Shown here one piece after another: positions 42,409 to 54,929 of a stretch of DNA of 64,000 nucleotides; the first letter of the stretch is position 1; every line of letters begins with the position of its first letter. The DNA comes from Mycolicibacterium sphagni (GTDB lineage Bacteria; Actinomycetota; Actinomycetes; Mycobacteriales; Mycobacteriaceae), in assembly GCF_013337765.1 (NCBI RefSeq), contig NZ_VBSB01000003.1:1-64000 (forward strand), in the 5' to 3' direction. The position numbers and the translations under genes were made by a program. Below the pieces are notes generated by a model, which made no database searches, was not told the DNA's origin, and was given only the letters and a program-made list of their open reading frames with translations.

Positions 42409-45194
42409 GTGGCAGGTAAGGCCCGCGTACACGAGTTGGCTAAGGAACTCGGTGTTACCAGCAAGGAAGTTCTCGCCCGTCTGAGCGATCAGGGCGAATT
42501 CGTTAAATCCGCCTCGTCGACGGTGGAAGCCCCGGTTGCGCGCCGCTTGCGCGAATCATTCGGTGGCGGCAAGCCCGACAAAGCCCCAGCTAAACCCGCA
42601 CCGGCCAGCGCGGCTGGAAACGGAGCGCCGAAACCGGCGCCCGTGTCCGACGCCGCTGTCGCGACCGCGCCCCCGGTGCCCGCGGCCCCCAAGCCGGCGG
42701 CTCCGGCCCCGGCGGCGCCTCCGCCTGCGCCGCCCGCGCCGGTGGCCCCGCCTGCTCCTGCGGCTTCCGCGGCAGCACCGGCGCCGGCCCCTGCCGGGCC
42801 GTCGCCGACGCCGGGTCCCCGTCCGGGACCGGCCGCGCCCAAGCCGGGTATGCCCCGGCCGCCGCGAGTCGGCAATAACCCGTTCTCCTCGGCCCAGCCG
42901 GTCGAGCGCCCCGCACCACGTCCGCAAGGCCCCGGTGGGCCGCGGCCGGGCCCCGGTGGCCCGCGCCCCGGGCCGGGAGGCCCACGTCCCGGCGGTGCCA
43001 CGCCCGGCAACATGCCGCCGCGTCCGCCCGGCGCACGCCCCGGTGCCCCCGGTCGTCCCGGCGCCCCGCGTCCCGGCGGCGGGCCTCGGCCCGGTGGCGG
43101 TCCCGGTGGCGGTGGTCGTCCCGGTGGTGGCGCTGGCGGCGGTAACTACCGCACCGGCGGCCCCGGTGGTGCCGGCGGCGCCGGTGGTGGCGCGGCTGCT
43201 GGCGGCTTCAGGGGTCGTCCCGGTGGCGGCGGTCCCGGTGGCGGTGGCGGTGGTGGCCGTCCCGGCCAGCGCGGTGGCGCAGCCGGTGCGTTCGGCCGTC
43301 CCGGTGGTGCACCGCGTCGTGGCCGTAAGTCGAAGCGCGCAAAACGCGCCGAGTACGAGAGCATGCAGGCGCCGGTCGTCGGTGGCGTGCGGTTGCCGCA
43401 CGGCAACGGTGAGACCATCCGGCTGGCCCGCGGTGCGTCGCTGTCCGATTTCGCCGAGAAGATCGACGCCAACCCGGCCGCGCTGGTCCAGGCGCTCTTC
43501 AACCTCGGCGAGATGGTGACCGCGACTCAATCGGTCGGCGACGAGACGCTCGAGCTGCTGGGCGGCGAGATGAACTACGTCGTGCAGGTCGTGTCGCCGG
43601 AAGACGAGGATCGCGAGCTGCTGGAATCCTTCGACCTCACCTACGGCGAGGACGAGGGTGACGAGGATGACCTGGAGGTCCGCCCGCCGGTGGTCACCGT
43701 CATGGGTCACGTCGACCACGGCAAGACCCGACTGCTGGATACGATCCGCAACGCCAGCGTCCGCGAGGGCGAGGCCGGTGGCATCACCCAGCACATCGGT
43801 GCCTACCAGGTCGCCGTCGAGCATGACGGCGTCGAGCGCCTCATCACCTTCATCGACACCCCCGGTCACGAGGCGTTCACCGCCATGCGTGCGCGTGGCG
43901 CGAAGGCCACCGATATCGCGATCCTGGTGGTGGCCGCCGACGACGGTGTGATGCCGCAGACGGTGGAGGCCATCAACCACGCACAGGCTGCCGATGTGCC
44001 GATCGTGGTCGCGGTCAACAAGATCGACAAGGAGGGCGCCGACCCGGCCAAGATCCGGGCGCAGCTCACCGAGTACAACCTGGTTGCCGAGGAATTCGGC
44101 GGTGACACCATGTTCGTCGACATCTCGGCCAAGAACGGCACCAACATCCAGGCGCTCGAAGAGGCCGTGCTGTTGACCGCCGACGCCTCGCTGGATCTGC
44201 GGGCCAACCCCGATATGGAAGCCCAGGGCGTGGCGATCGAAGCGCACCTGGACCGTGGCCGTGGCCCGGTTGCGACCGTGCTCATCGCGCGCGGCACGCT
44301 CCGGGTCGGCGACTCGATCGTGGCCGGCGACGCTTACGGACGTGTGCGCCGCATGGTCGACGAGCACGGCGAGGACATCCACGAGGCACTGCCCTCGCGG
44401 CCTGTCCAGGTCATCGGCTTCACGTCGGTGCCCGGCGCGGGTGACAACCTGCTCGTCGTCGACGAGGACCGCATCGCCCGTCAGATCGCGGACCGCCGCA
44501 GCGCGCGCAAGCGCAATGCACTGGCCGCCCGTACCCGCAAGCGCATCAGCCTGGACGATCTGGATGCCGCGCTGAAGGAAACGTCGCAGCTGAACCTGAT
44601 CCTCAAGGGCGACAACTCCGGCACCGTGGAGGCGCTGGAGGAGGCCCTGCTGGGTATCGAGATCGGCGACGAGGTCGAACTGCGCGTCATCGACCGCGGC
44701 GTCGGTGGCGTCACCGAGACCAACGTCAACCTGGCGTCGGCGTCCAACGCGATCATCATCGGTTTCAACGTGCGCTCCGAGGGCAAGGCCACCGAGCTGG
44801 CCAACCGCGAGGGAGTGGACATCCGGTACTACTCGGTGATCTACCAGGCCATCGATGAGATCCAGAGCGCGCTCAAGGGCATGCTCAAGCCGGTCTACGA
44901 GGAGCGGGAGCTCGGCCGCGCCGAGATTCGGGCGATCTTCCGGTCGTCGAAGATCGGCAACATCGCCGGTTGCCTCGTGCAGTCCGGGATCATGCGGCGC
45001 AACGCCAAGGCGCGGCTGCTGCGTGACAACATCGTTGTCGCCGAGAACCTCACGGTCTCTTCGCTCAAGCGGGAGAAGGACGATGCCACCGAGGTGCGCG
45101 AGGGTTACGAATGCGGTCTGACGCTGACGTACTCCGACATCAAGGAGGGTGACGTCATCGAGACGTACGAGCTGGTTGAGAAGGCACGCGTCTA

Positions 45195-45195
<1 letters not shown>
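42409..45195 (+). CDS. infB: Translation initiation factor IF-2
   Basis: The 928-residue GTPase positions fMet-tRNA on the 30S subunit. Residues 1-50 are the IF2_N domain ([19 protein letters not shown]). Residues ~60-310 are an extremely Pro/Ala- then Gly/Arg-rich linker, encoded by GGC/GGT repeats. The G domain has GHVDHGKT at 433-440 and NKID at 537-540; domains II-IV follow to the end. GTG 42409 has AGGAG at about 42399-42403. The length is near that of other mycobacterial IF-2 proteins. rbfA starts at the stop codon's last base. Confidence 0.97.
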
Positions 45196-47985
<2,790 letters not shown>

Positions 47986-47989
<4 letters not shown>

Positions 47990-48546
47990 CGCCGGGCGAT
48001 GGCCGCCCAGCCGAAGTCATTGGTGCGCACGTCGACGTCGACAAACCCCGCGGCGGTGAGCCGGTCGGCGAGCCCGGCCGGATCGACGGGGTTGTAGGTA
48101 TCGCCCTCGTGCGCGTTCGCCATGTCGTCGCTGCCGATGCTGTCGCTGGCCACCAAGGCGGCCCCGGGCCGCAGCACCCGGGCGACCTCGGCCAGCAGCC
48201 GGTCCTGCAGGTCATCGGTGGGCACGTGGTGCAGCATCGTGAAGCACGCCGCACCCGAGAACCGGCCGTCGGGGAAGTCCAGTGCGGTGGCGTCGCCACG
48301 CAGAATCCGTACCGACGGCACCGCGGAGAACCGCTCGGTCAGCATGGCCGCCAACTTTTCGTCGATCTCCACACAGGTCACCTGCGGCAGCGCGGTGCTC
48401 AACACGTCGGTGACGGCGCCGTAGCCGGGCCCGACCTCCAGGACGTCGTCACCGAGGTCGGTGCCGTTGAGCACCCACGGCAGAATCTGTTCGCGCATCA
48501 GCTGGCGCCACTCGTCGCTACCGCAGACCTCATGTGCCTCATTCAT
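47986..48546 (-). CDS. Class I SAM-dependent methyltransferase
   Basis: The 186-residue protein has the class I methyltransferase fold. Motif I is LEVGPGYGAVTD (residues ~40-51), an acidic residue follows in VTCVEID, and motif III/post-I region DGRFSGAACFTMLHHVP and VLRPGAALVASD. The substrate is unknown. The ATG at 48546 is chosen; an open frame continues upstream to 48816 but crosses the region upstream of the next gene and lacks conserved sequence. The gene is divergent from the GH18 protein gene and its stop overlaps that of dinF. Confidence 0.8.
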
Positions 48547-48668
48547 GGGCCCAAGCCTAAAGCTTGGCCATTCTGGACAAACTGAAATTTTGCTGAGTAG
48601 GCGTCGCGCACCCCGATCATGGGTTAATACTGAACGTTGCTGACAGACCGTCCAGGTACGGGGGTCCC

Positions 48669-51233
48669 ATGAGTTCGACAGCATTTGGGTTACGCGTCGG
48701 TTCGGCCGCGTTTGCGATGAGCCTCGGTCTCGCGGTCGCCGCCAGTCCCGGTATCGCGGTTGCTGACACCCCGGACAGCGGCTCGGCGTCACAACCATCG
48801 AAGGCGTCGAAGTCATCGGTGGGAACCTCGCGCCGGGCGGCGCAGGGGCCAGCGGCGGTCAAGGCCCCACAGAAGAAGCCCACCCGCACGCCCGCGGCCG
48901 CCGAGCCCGTCGTCCGACCGGATCCCAAGGCCGCTACTGCATCGGAGTCGAACAAGGCGGTTCGTCCCAGCGCGCCGGGTGCATCGGCAGAACCGGCTGC
49001 CGCGGAACAGGTTTCGGCTACCACATCCGAGCCGGTAGCCGTCTCGGCGCCCAAGGCGCTGGCGGCGCCGGCCCGCCAGACTGCGACCGCGGCACTGAGT
49101 CCGGGCGATATCGTCTCGCGGTTCCTGTCGCTGTTCGGGGTCAAGGGCTTGCCGCCGTCACCGGTGCAGCTGCTGACCGGCATGCTCGCTCTGATCCGCC
49201 GCGAGATCGAGGCGATCCTTCGTCCGCCGACGGCGCCCAGCCTGTCGATCACCGACACCAGCGTCGCCGAAGGCAGCGGCGCCGACACCACCGCAGCATT
49301 CACGGTGACACTGTCCAAGCCGAGCACCAAATCGGTGACGGTGAACTACACGACGGCGGACGGTTCGGCGACAGCCCTGCAGGATTACGTGAATGTTCAG
49401 GGCACGCTGGTCTTCGCGCCCGGGGTGACGACTCAGGTCATCAATGTCGTCGTGTTCGGCGACACCAAGGTCGAACCGGCCGAGACGTTCACCGTGACGC
49501 TGTCCGATGCGTTCAACGCCAAACTCGGCCGGGCCACCGCGACCGGCACCATCACCGACGACGATGACGCCACCGTCCCGCAATTGCCGACGGTGTCCAT
49601 CGCCGGTGGCACCGTGTCCGAGGGCAATAGCGGAACCACGGCCCTGCCGTTCACCGTGACCCTGTCCAAGGCGTCGACGTCCACGATCACCCTCACCTAC
49701 ACGACGACAAACGGTTCGGCGACGGCAGGCCAGGACTACAAGGCCAGCACGGGCACCGTGACTTTCGCCCCCGGCTCGGTGTCGCAGGTGATGAATATCA
49801 GCGTCACCGGTGACACGACGGTCGAGCCGACCGAGACTCTCACGGTCACGCTGTCCAATCCGACCGGCGCTACCATCGCCACGGCGTCCGCGGTCGGCAC
49901 GATCGCCAACGATGACGTCGCCACGACGCCGGGTGGAACCGCGCAGTGGGGCAAGAGCTTCTTCGCGCCCTACATCGACATGGGCGCCTATCCCGTACCT
50001 AATCTGCTGGCGCTGTCCAAGACCTACGGCACCTCGCTGGTGACGCTGGGCTTCATGCAGGCCGACGAGAACGGCAAACTCGCCTGGGCGGGTTTGGCTG
50101 CGCTGGAACCGAATTCGACCAACGAACAGGCGATCACGATCAACAAGTCGATCGCCACATTTAAGGCGGCCGGCGGTGACGTCATGATTTCGTTCGGTGG
50201 TGCGGCAGGCACCAGCCTGGCCCAGTACTACGCCGCCAAGGGCCGCAGCGCCCAGGAGTTGGCCGACGCCTACGCCGCTGTCGTCGACACCTACGGCGTC
50301 ACTCACCTCGATTTCGACATCGAGGGTGCCGCGGTGGCCGACCCGGCCTCGGTCACCCTGAACGCCCAGGCTCTTGCGCTGCTGCAGAAGGCCAAGCCCG
50401 AGGTGCAGATCTGGTACACGCTGCCGGTGTTGCCGACCGGACTGACCGCCGACGGTGTCAACGTCGTGGACACGGCGCTCAAGGCGGGCGTCAACCTCGC
50501 CGGCGTCAACGTGATGGCCATGGACTACGGCGAATCCGCCGCACCCACCAGCGGACCGAATGCGAAGACGATGGGCGCATACGCAATCGAGGCCGCCGAG
50601 TCCACCTACGCGCAGGTCTCGGCGCTGTACGCCACGCGCTCAAAGACCTTCAGCTGGAGCCAGATCGGCGTCACCCCGATGCTGGGTGTCAACGACGTGC
50701 TCACCGAGGTGTTCACCGTCGCCGACGCGCAGGCGCTCGAGGACTTCGCCCGCACCAAGGGCATCGGCATGCTGTCGATGTGGCAGGTCCTGCGCGACAT
50801 CCCGGGCACGCTCGGGCAGTCCACGACCGGCGCATCGGGGCTCAGTGACCCCCTCGGCGCCTTCAGCAATGTCTTCAACGACTACGGCACGATCAACGTC
50901 GTCGACTACACAGGCGCAGGCGGAGGCGGCGGCGGTGGCGGGACCCCGGTGACCGGCGGCACCTCGACGACCATCGGCTGGGCCTGGGGCGCGAACCCGG
51001 TGCTTGCCTTCGACCCCGCCAAGGACACCCTGGACTTCGTGTGGATGCAGGCGACCGCGTTCGATGTGTCGGACACGTCCGGCTCGACGGTGATCACCAT
51101 CGTCGGCAACAACAGCAGCTACACCTTGGCGGGAGTGACGCTGAGTCAGCTTCAGATCGGCAACATCATCGCCAAGGATGCCGACACGCTGGCGAAGTGG
51201 CAGAGCCTCATCGACAGCGCGAAAGCTGTGTGA
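48669..51233 (+). CDS. Secreted GH18 chitinase-like protein with two Calx-beta repeats
   Basis: The 854-residue protein has a Sec signal peptide (cleavage after AVA, residue ~32), a long Ala/Pro/Ser-rich region to ~185, and two Calx-beta repeats (~190-300 and ~307-420, each ending near DD). A GH18-like TIM barrel follows (~426-745) with LDFDIEG, in which Asp548, Asp550 and Glu552 match the catalytic DxDxE. A poly-Gly linker and a C-terminal ~90-residue domain complete it. The first Asp of the full DxxDxDxE motif is Thr545. It is probably a surface-active glycan hydrolase or binder; chitin is a guess. Confidence 0.82.
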   Translation: MSSTAFGLRVGSAAFAMSLGLAVAASPGIAVADTPDSGSASQPSKASKSSVGTSRRAAQGPAAVKAPQKKPTRTPAAAEPVVRPDPKAATASESNKAVRPSAPGASAEPAAAEQVSATTSEPVAVSAPKALAAPARQTATAALSPGDIVSRFLSLFGVKGLPPSPVQLLTGMLALIRREIEAILRPPTAPSLSITDTSVAEGSGADTTAAFTVTLSKPSTKSVTVNYTTADGSATALQDYVNVQGTLVFAPGVTTQVINVVVFGDTKVEPAETFTVTLSDAFNAKLGRATATGTITDDDDATVPQLPTVSIAGGTVSEGNSGTTALPFTVTLSKASTSTITLTYTTTNGSATAGQDYKASTGTVTFAPGSVSQVMNISVTGDTTVEPTETLTVTLSNPTGATIATASAVGTIANDDVATTPGGTAQWGKSFFAPYIDMGAYPVPNLLALSKTYGTSLVTLGFMQADENGKLAWAGLAALEPNSTNEQAITINKSIATFKAAGGDVMISFGGAAGTSLAQYYAAKGRSAQELADAYAAVVDTYGVTHLDFDIEGAAVADPASVTLNAQALALLQKAKPEVQIWYTLPVLPTGLTADGVNVVDTALKAGVNLAGVNVMAMDYGESAAPTSGPNAKTMGAYAIEAAESTYAQVSALYATRSKTFSWSQIGVTPMLGVNDVLTEVFTVADAQALEDFARTKGIGMLSMWQVLRDIPGTLGQSTTGASGLSDPLGAFSNVFNDYGTINVVDYTGAGGGGGGGGTPVTGGTSTTIGWAWGANPVLAFDPAKDTLDFVWMQATAFDVSDTSGSTVITIVGNNSSYTLAGVTLSQLQIGNIIAKDADTLAKWQSLIDSAKAV

Positions 51234-51240
51234 CGAGAAG

Positions 51241-51999
51241 CTATTTCACCTGCGAGCGACCGCGTTCGATCACCGAGGCGCGGCTGGCGGCGATATCGTC
51301 TCCGGAGGTCTGCGCCATCCACGCGCGGGCAGACATCGCCTCGATCCACAGACCCGAGTCGGTCTGGTCGGAGTCGATGCGATGGTAGGAGGCCAGCAGT
51401 GCGCGCACGGCCTTCTGGTTGTTCCCGACGATCGAGGCCGCCACCGCCCGGGCCGCCGGCAGCAGCTCCTCGTGCGCGACGACCTGGGTCACCAGGCCGG
51501 CCCGCAGGGCGTCCTCGGCGGACAGGTAGTCACCGGTCAGGCTCATCCGTCGGGCCATGCCGACGCCGACCTTCTGCGGCAGCCGCACACTCAGGCCCCA
51601 GGTCGGCAGCAGCCCGACCCGAGCGTGAGTGTCGGCGAAGCGGGCGTGCTCGGAGGCGATGAGGATGTCGCAGTAGAGCGCCAGCTCCAGCCCGCCGGTC
51701 ACCGCGGCGCCGTTGATCGCCCCGATCACGGGCTTGGTCATCGGCGGCCACTTGGGTGAGATGTCGGGAAGTTCGGTGGTGTCGCCGAGTTCCTTGAGGT
51801 CAAGACCTGCGCAGAACACCGGGTCGGCACCGGTGACGATGATGACGTCAACGTTCTCGTCGGCGTCGGCTTCCCGCAGTGCACTGAAGAAACGGCTGCG
51901 CAGCGCGCTCGACAGCGCGTTGCGGGCGCCGGGCCGATTCAGCGTCACCGTGCGGACGCGGTCGGTGGTGTCGATGAGCAGGATGTCGTCGCCGGTCAT
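51241..51999 (-). CDS. echA16: Enoyl-CoA hydratase/isomerase family protein (EchA16-like)
   Basis: The 252-residue crotonase-fold protein has the CoA-binding/oxyanion region CAGLDLKEL (63-71) and GAINGAAVTGGLELALYCD (93-111), with Glu105 at the first catalytic position. At the second catalytic position, where E. coli-type hydratases have Glu in FGQPEIGLG, this protein has His125 (FADTHARVG). Hydratase activity is thus uncertain; isomerase or thioesterase-like chemistry is possible. The same FADTHARVGLLP stretch occurs in mycobacterial EchA16 as I recall it. It is convergent with the GH18 gene. Confidence 0.85.
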   Translation of the reverse strand: MTGDDILLIDTTDRVRTVTLNRPGARNALSSALRSRFFSALREADADENVDVIIVTGADPVFCAGLDLKELGDTTELPDISPKWPPMTKPVIGAINGAAVTGGLELALYCDILIASEHARFADTHARVGLLPTWGLSVRLPQKVGVGMARRMSLTGDYLSAEDALRAGLVTQVVAHEELLPAARAVAASIVGNNQKAVRALLASYHRIDSDQTDSGLWIEAMSARAWMAQTSGDDIAASRASVIERGRSQVK

Positions 52000-52020
52000 A
52001 CGGACACCGTAACGGCACGG

Positions 52021-53328
52021 CTAACGGCCGGAGCGTGCCGTCCGGCTCGTCGAACGATGTGGTGCGCTCGGGTGGTGCGGCGCACCGCCGGGGTCGGCTG
52101 CAATCGGATCCCCGGCCGCGGCTGGGCGAGGTCTCATCCCCGGTGACCAGAGCGGTAATGGCAGGCGCACCGGCCTGACGATGGGGGTGTCGCGGGTTGC
52201 ACCGCCTGTCGGTGCCGCCGTCGTACGTCTGACGGCGGTCCTGGTGTCGGCAGCGGGCGCGCTGACCGTGGTGCCGCGCTGGTTCAGAGTGATTGGGGCA
52301 GAAGGGGATAGCGCCTCGGGTTCCGGCGGAGTCCACTCCGTGCGGATCGGCTCGGGCGTGACACAGGTATTGATCTTGGACTGTAGGCGCTCCTGCAGTG
52401 TGGAGATGTCGTCGTGACCGGTTCCCAGCGCTGCCTGCCGAATCTGCGCTGCGGGAACCGAGCAGTCGGTGACTTCCACGGCACCGCCGAACAGCGGAAC
52501 GCCGCCGATCGCACTGGGGACGTACCAGGCCACCATCCATGGGTTCGTGGCGACGGCCTTGCTCGCCTCGATGACAGTGGACAGTTCCCGCTCGGCTGCG
52601 GCGGGATCGGCGGGCACCATGGCCTGCAGAGCGCTCACGCCGTCGTCGTCGATGCGCAGCCCGAACACATCGACACCGACGCTGCCGAGGAACTGCTTGA
52701 TCGAGGCCTCTTTCTGGGCACTGAGGGGGAAGGAGACGTTCATCCGTGGGGTTCGGGTCGACGGCGACGACGGTGACACGGCCATGCCGAGCCCGGTGTC
52801 CCCGGCGCTTTGCCCGACTGCGTCGAGGAGATCGGCTGCGGGCGTGTGGCTCTCGGTGACCGACAGTTCATTGACCGCGCCGTCGTCACCGCGGAACCAG
52901 TCGATCCGGCCGTCGGCACTCTCGGCGATCACCCGGAGTCGTTCGGCGTCGTCGGCCATCTGCGCGGGGTCGAAGTGTGAGTGGCGTCGAACGGTCACCG
53001 GCTTGTCCGGCGTCACCCAGAATTCGACGTTCTGGGTGTAGTTCGCGATCAGGCTGATCCGGACGTCGGCGATCCGGTCGGCGATGGCGATCAACTCGGA
53101 GCGTGTTGCGGTCGGTGCGTCGACCGCAACGTTGAAGGTGAAGCCCTCGCCATACGTCTCGTCGTGGAAGACCCACGCGTCGGCGACCCCGGGCATCGTC
53201 ATCAGCGCCGACTGAAGATCGTTGGCCACCTGCGTCAGATTGGTCGGACCGCCGCAGCCTGGTACGACGGCGGCACCGATCAGCAGGGCGAGAGCTGAGC
53301 AGGTTCGTCCTAGTCGTCGCATTCGCAA
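52021..53328 (-). CDS. Putative lipoprotein with Pro/Arg-rich C-terminal tail
   Basis: This is a roughly 435-residue predicted lipoprotein. The signal sequence ends in a lipobox-like VVPGCGG (Cys about 25 residues from the start). The mature domain (~300 residues) has regular alternating charge and repeated small segments but no family I recognise. The C-terminal ~110 residues are Pro/Arg/Ala-rich. TTG 53328 has GGAGG 6 nt upstream; ATG 53322 is in frame and GTG/ATG starts up to 53361 are possible. It lies 21 nt upstream of echA16 on the same strand, so the two may be co-transcribed. Confidence 0.6.
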   Translation of the reverse strand: MRMRRLGRTCSALALLIGAAVVPGCGGPTNLTQVANDLQSALMTMPGVADAWVFHDETYGEGFTFNVAVDAPTATRSELIAIADRIADVRISLIANYTQNVEFWVTPDKPVTVRRHSHFDPAQMADDAERLRVIAESADGRIDWFRGDDGAVNELSVTESHTPAADLLDAVGQSAGDTGLGMAVSPSSPSTRTPRMNVSFPLSAQKEASIKQFLGSVGVDVFGLRIDDDGVSALQAMVPADPAAAERELSTVIEASKAVATNPWMVAWYVPSAIGGVPLFGGAVEVTDCSVPAAQIRQAALGTGHDDISTLQERLQSKINTCVTPEPIRTEWTPPEPEALSPSAPITLNQRGTTVSAPAADTRTAVRRTTAAPTGGATRDTPIVRPVRLPLPLWSPGMRPRPAAAGDPIAADPGGAPHHPSAPHRSTSRTARSGR

Positions 53329-53438
53329 ACCGGACCTCCAACACATGCGTGACCCGCGCACAGGCGGGTCGCGGTAAATCTACTCTCGCGACACATCCCT
53401 GTGTTGGCACCGTGCCGAGCCGGTGACTGGGAATGTGC

Positions 53439-53984
53439 TCAGAGCGGGTCGGAACCCGTCTCGATATCCAACCAGGTGAGGTCGCTGGCGGTCAGGACCC
53501 ATCGTCCGACGATCATGGCGACCAGAAGGGTGACTCGCTGTTCGTCCTCGACGCCGATCGCGTCCTGGCACAGGTGGCGCAAATCGGCTGAGACACTGGT
53601 GATCCGGGGCGCGATCTCGGCGATCCGGTGCGATTGGGCCAGTGATGTGCCCAAAAGTGCGCAGGCCAAGCGTAATTCGCCGTGCGCAGGGGCGGTGAAC
53701 CTCGCCAGTGGATGCGCCTCCACGGGAACCATGACGATGTCATAGGCCCGGTCCAGAGCCGCTCGGTACAGCGGTGCCTTGCCGGGGAAGTAGTGGTGCA
53801 CCGCGGGCCGAGTGACACCAACGAGATCCGCGACTTCCTGCAGGGTGGCCGCGTCGTACCCGCGGTAGGCGAACAGGCGTACTGCTGCGGAGATGATCGT
53901 CTCCCGGCGCGCGTCGGTGTTCGAACCGCGCGGCCGGCCAGGAGTCCGTTTGCTCGGCCGGGCCGGTGCGAGTCCCGCAGACAT
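53439..53984 (-). CDS. TetR family transcriptional regulator
   Basis: The 181-residue protein has a basic N-terminal arm and a TetR helix-turn-helix at residues ~26-72 (IISAAVRLFAYRGYDAATL, VADLVGVTRPAVHHYFPGKAPLY). The ligand domain is helical and not assignable. It is divergent from the DUF2277/DUF1802 pair across 106 bp that contains a CGGAT/ATCCG inverted repeat. It may regulate that pair, itself, or the lipoprotein/echA16 genes downstream. The effector is unknown. Confidence 0.86.
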   Translation of the reverse strand: MSAGLAPARPSKRTPGRPRGSNTDARRETIISAAVRLFAYRGYDAATLQEVADLVGVTRPAVHHYFPGKAPLYRAALDRAYDIVMVPVEAHPLARFTAPAHGELRLACALLGTSLAQSHRIAEIAPRITSVSADLRHLCQDAIGVEDEQRVTLLVAMIVGRWVLTASDLTWLDIETGSDPL

Positions 53985-54026
53985 GCCCGCCAGGCTAGGA
54001 CGGGAACTTGTGAGTCAGATGGGTGC

Positions 54027-54040
54027 CGGATATCAATCCG
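54027..54040. promoter_or_regulatory. Short inverted repeat, possible TetR operator
   Basis: CGGAT (54027-54031) and ATCCG (54036-54040) flank ATCA in the gap between the divergent TetR gene (start 53984) and the DUF2277 gene (start 54091). The arms are only 5 bp, so this is a weak candidate. Confidence 0.3.
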
Positions 54041-54090
54041 ATCAACGATCTCGCGGTGAACTCGGCCGGGACGGCGGGCATGCTGGAACC

Positions 54091-54387
54091 ATGTGCCGAA
54101 ATATCACCGAGTTGCGCGGGCTTGAGCCGGCGGCCACCGAGGAAGAGATCACCGCGGCCGCACGTCAGTACGTGCGCAAGGTCAGCGGGATCACCCGGCC
54201 CTCCGATACCGTCGCCGAGGCCTTCGAGATCGCGGTCGCCGAGGTCGCGGCCAGCACCACACGACTGCTGTCCGGGCTGCCGGCCCGGCGCCAGCCGCCA
54301 AAGACCATTCCGCCGCTGCGCCGGCCCGAGGTCATTGCGCGGCTTGCGGCCGGAGCCGCCGGGCCGGCGACATCAGGCGCCGGATGA
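54091..54387 (+). CDS. DUF2277 family protein
   Basis: The 98-residue protein starts with MCRNITELRGLEPAATEEEI, the characteristic N terminus of DUF2277 proteins, followed by a helical region with AARQYVRKVSGITRPS. ATG 54091 is the family start. The conserved Cys2 next to the initiator is a hallmark whose role is not known. The gene overlaps the DUF1802 gene by 4 nt, so the two small proteins are co-expressed. No function is known for the family; DNA- or nucleotide-binding has not been shown. Confidence 0.82.
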   Translation: MCRNITELRGLEPAATEEEITAAARQYVRKVSGITRPSDTVAEAFEIAVAEVAASTTRLLSGLPARRQPPKTIPPLRRPEVIARLAAGAAGPATSGAG

Positions 54388-54929
54388 CCACGGCCCTCAA
54401 GGAGTGGAGCGCGGCGGTACACGCCCTGCTCGACGGCAGGCAGACCGTGCTGCTGCGCAAGGGCGGTATCCACGAGAAGCGGTTCGCCGTCGCCGCGCAG
54501 GAGTTCCTGTTGTTCCCGACAGTCGCGCACGGCCACGCCGAGCGGGTGCGCCCCGAGCATCGTGACCTGCTCGCCGACTCCGCGGCCGACAGCACCGGGG
54601 AGCAGCTGGTGATCCGGTGCACGGCGAAAGTCGTTGCCGCCGTTGCGGTGTCGAACCCCAAAGGGCTGTCCAGCATCGAAGATCTGCACATCTGGACCGC
54701 TGAGTCGGTACAGGCCGACCGACTGGATTTCCGGCCGCGCCACCAGCTGACCGTGCTGGTCGTACAGGCCGCCCCGCTGGTCACGCCGATCACGCTGACG
54801 CGTGAGCCGCAATACGGCGGCTGCACCAGCTGGGTGCAATTACCCGCGACGGCCGAACCGGGGCGAGCGGTGCACGACACTGCCGCGTTAGATGAGATCG
54901 CCGGCCGGGTCCGCGCCGCCGTCGGGTGA
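54384..54929 (+). CDS. DUF1802 family protein
   Basis: The 181-residue protein matches the DUF1802 pattern: ALKEWSAAVHALLDGRQTVLLRKGGIHE at the N terminus, EFLLFPTVAHGHAERV, and a C-terminal PRHQLTVLVVQA element. Function is unknown. It starts with ATG overlapping the DUF2277 stop. Its last 42 nt overlap the end of the convergent CocE-type hydrolase gene, which is unusual but consistent with both stop positions. Confidence 0.82.
   Translation: MTTALKEWSAAVHALLDGRQTVLLRKGGIHEKRFAVAAQEFLLFPTVAHGHAERVRPEHRDLLADSAADSTGEQLVIRCTAKVVAAVAVSNPKGLSSIEDLHIWTAESVQADRLDFRPRHQLTVLVVQAAPLVTPITLTREPQYGGCTSWVQLPATAEPGRAVHDTAALDEIAGRVRAAVG

Noticed and set aside
42900..43320. Repetitive GGC/GGT-rich sequence that might be read as a minisatellite or CRISPR-like array
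   Set aside because: The repeats are irregular, in frame with infB, and encode the Gly/Pro/Arg-rich linker of IF-2; there are no equal-length repeats with unique spacers.
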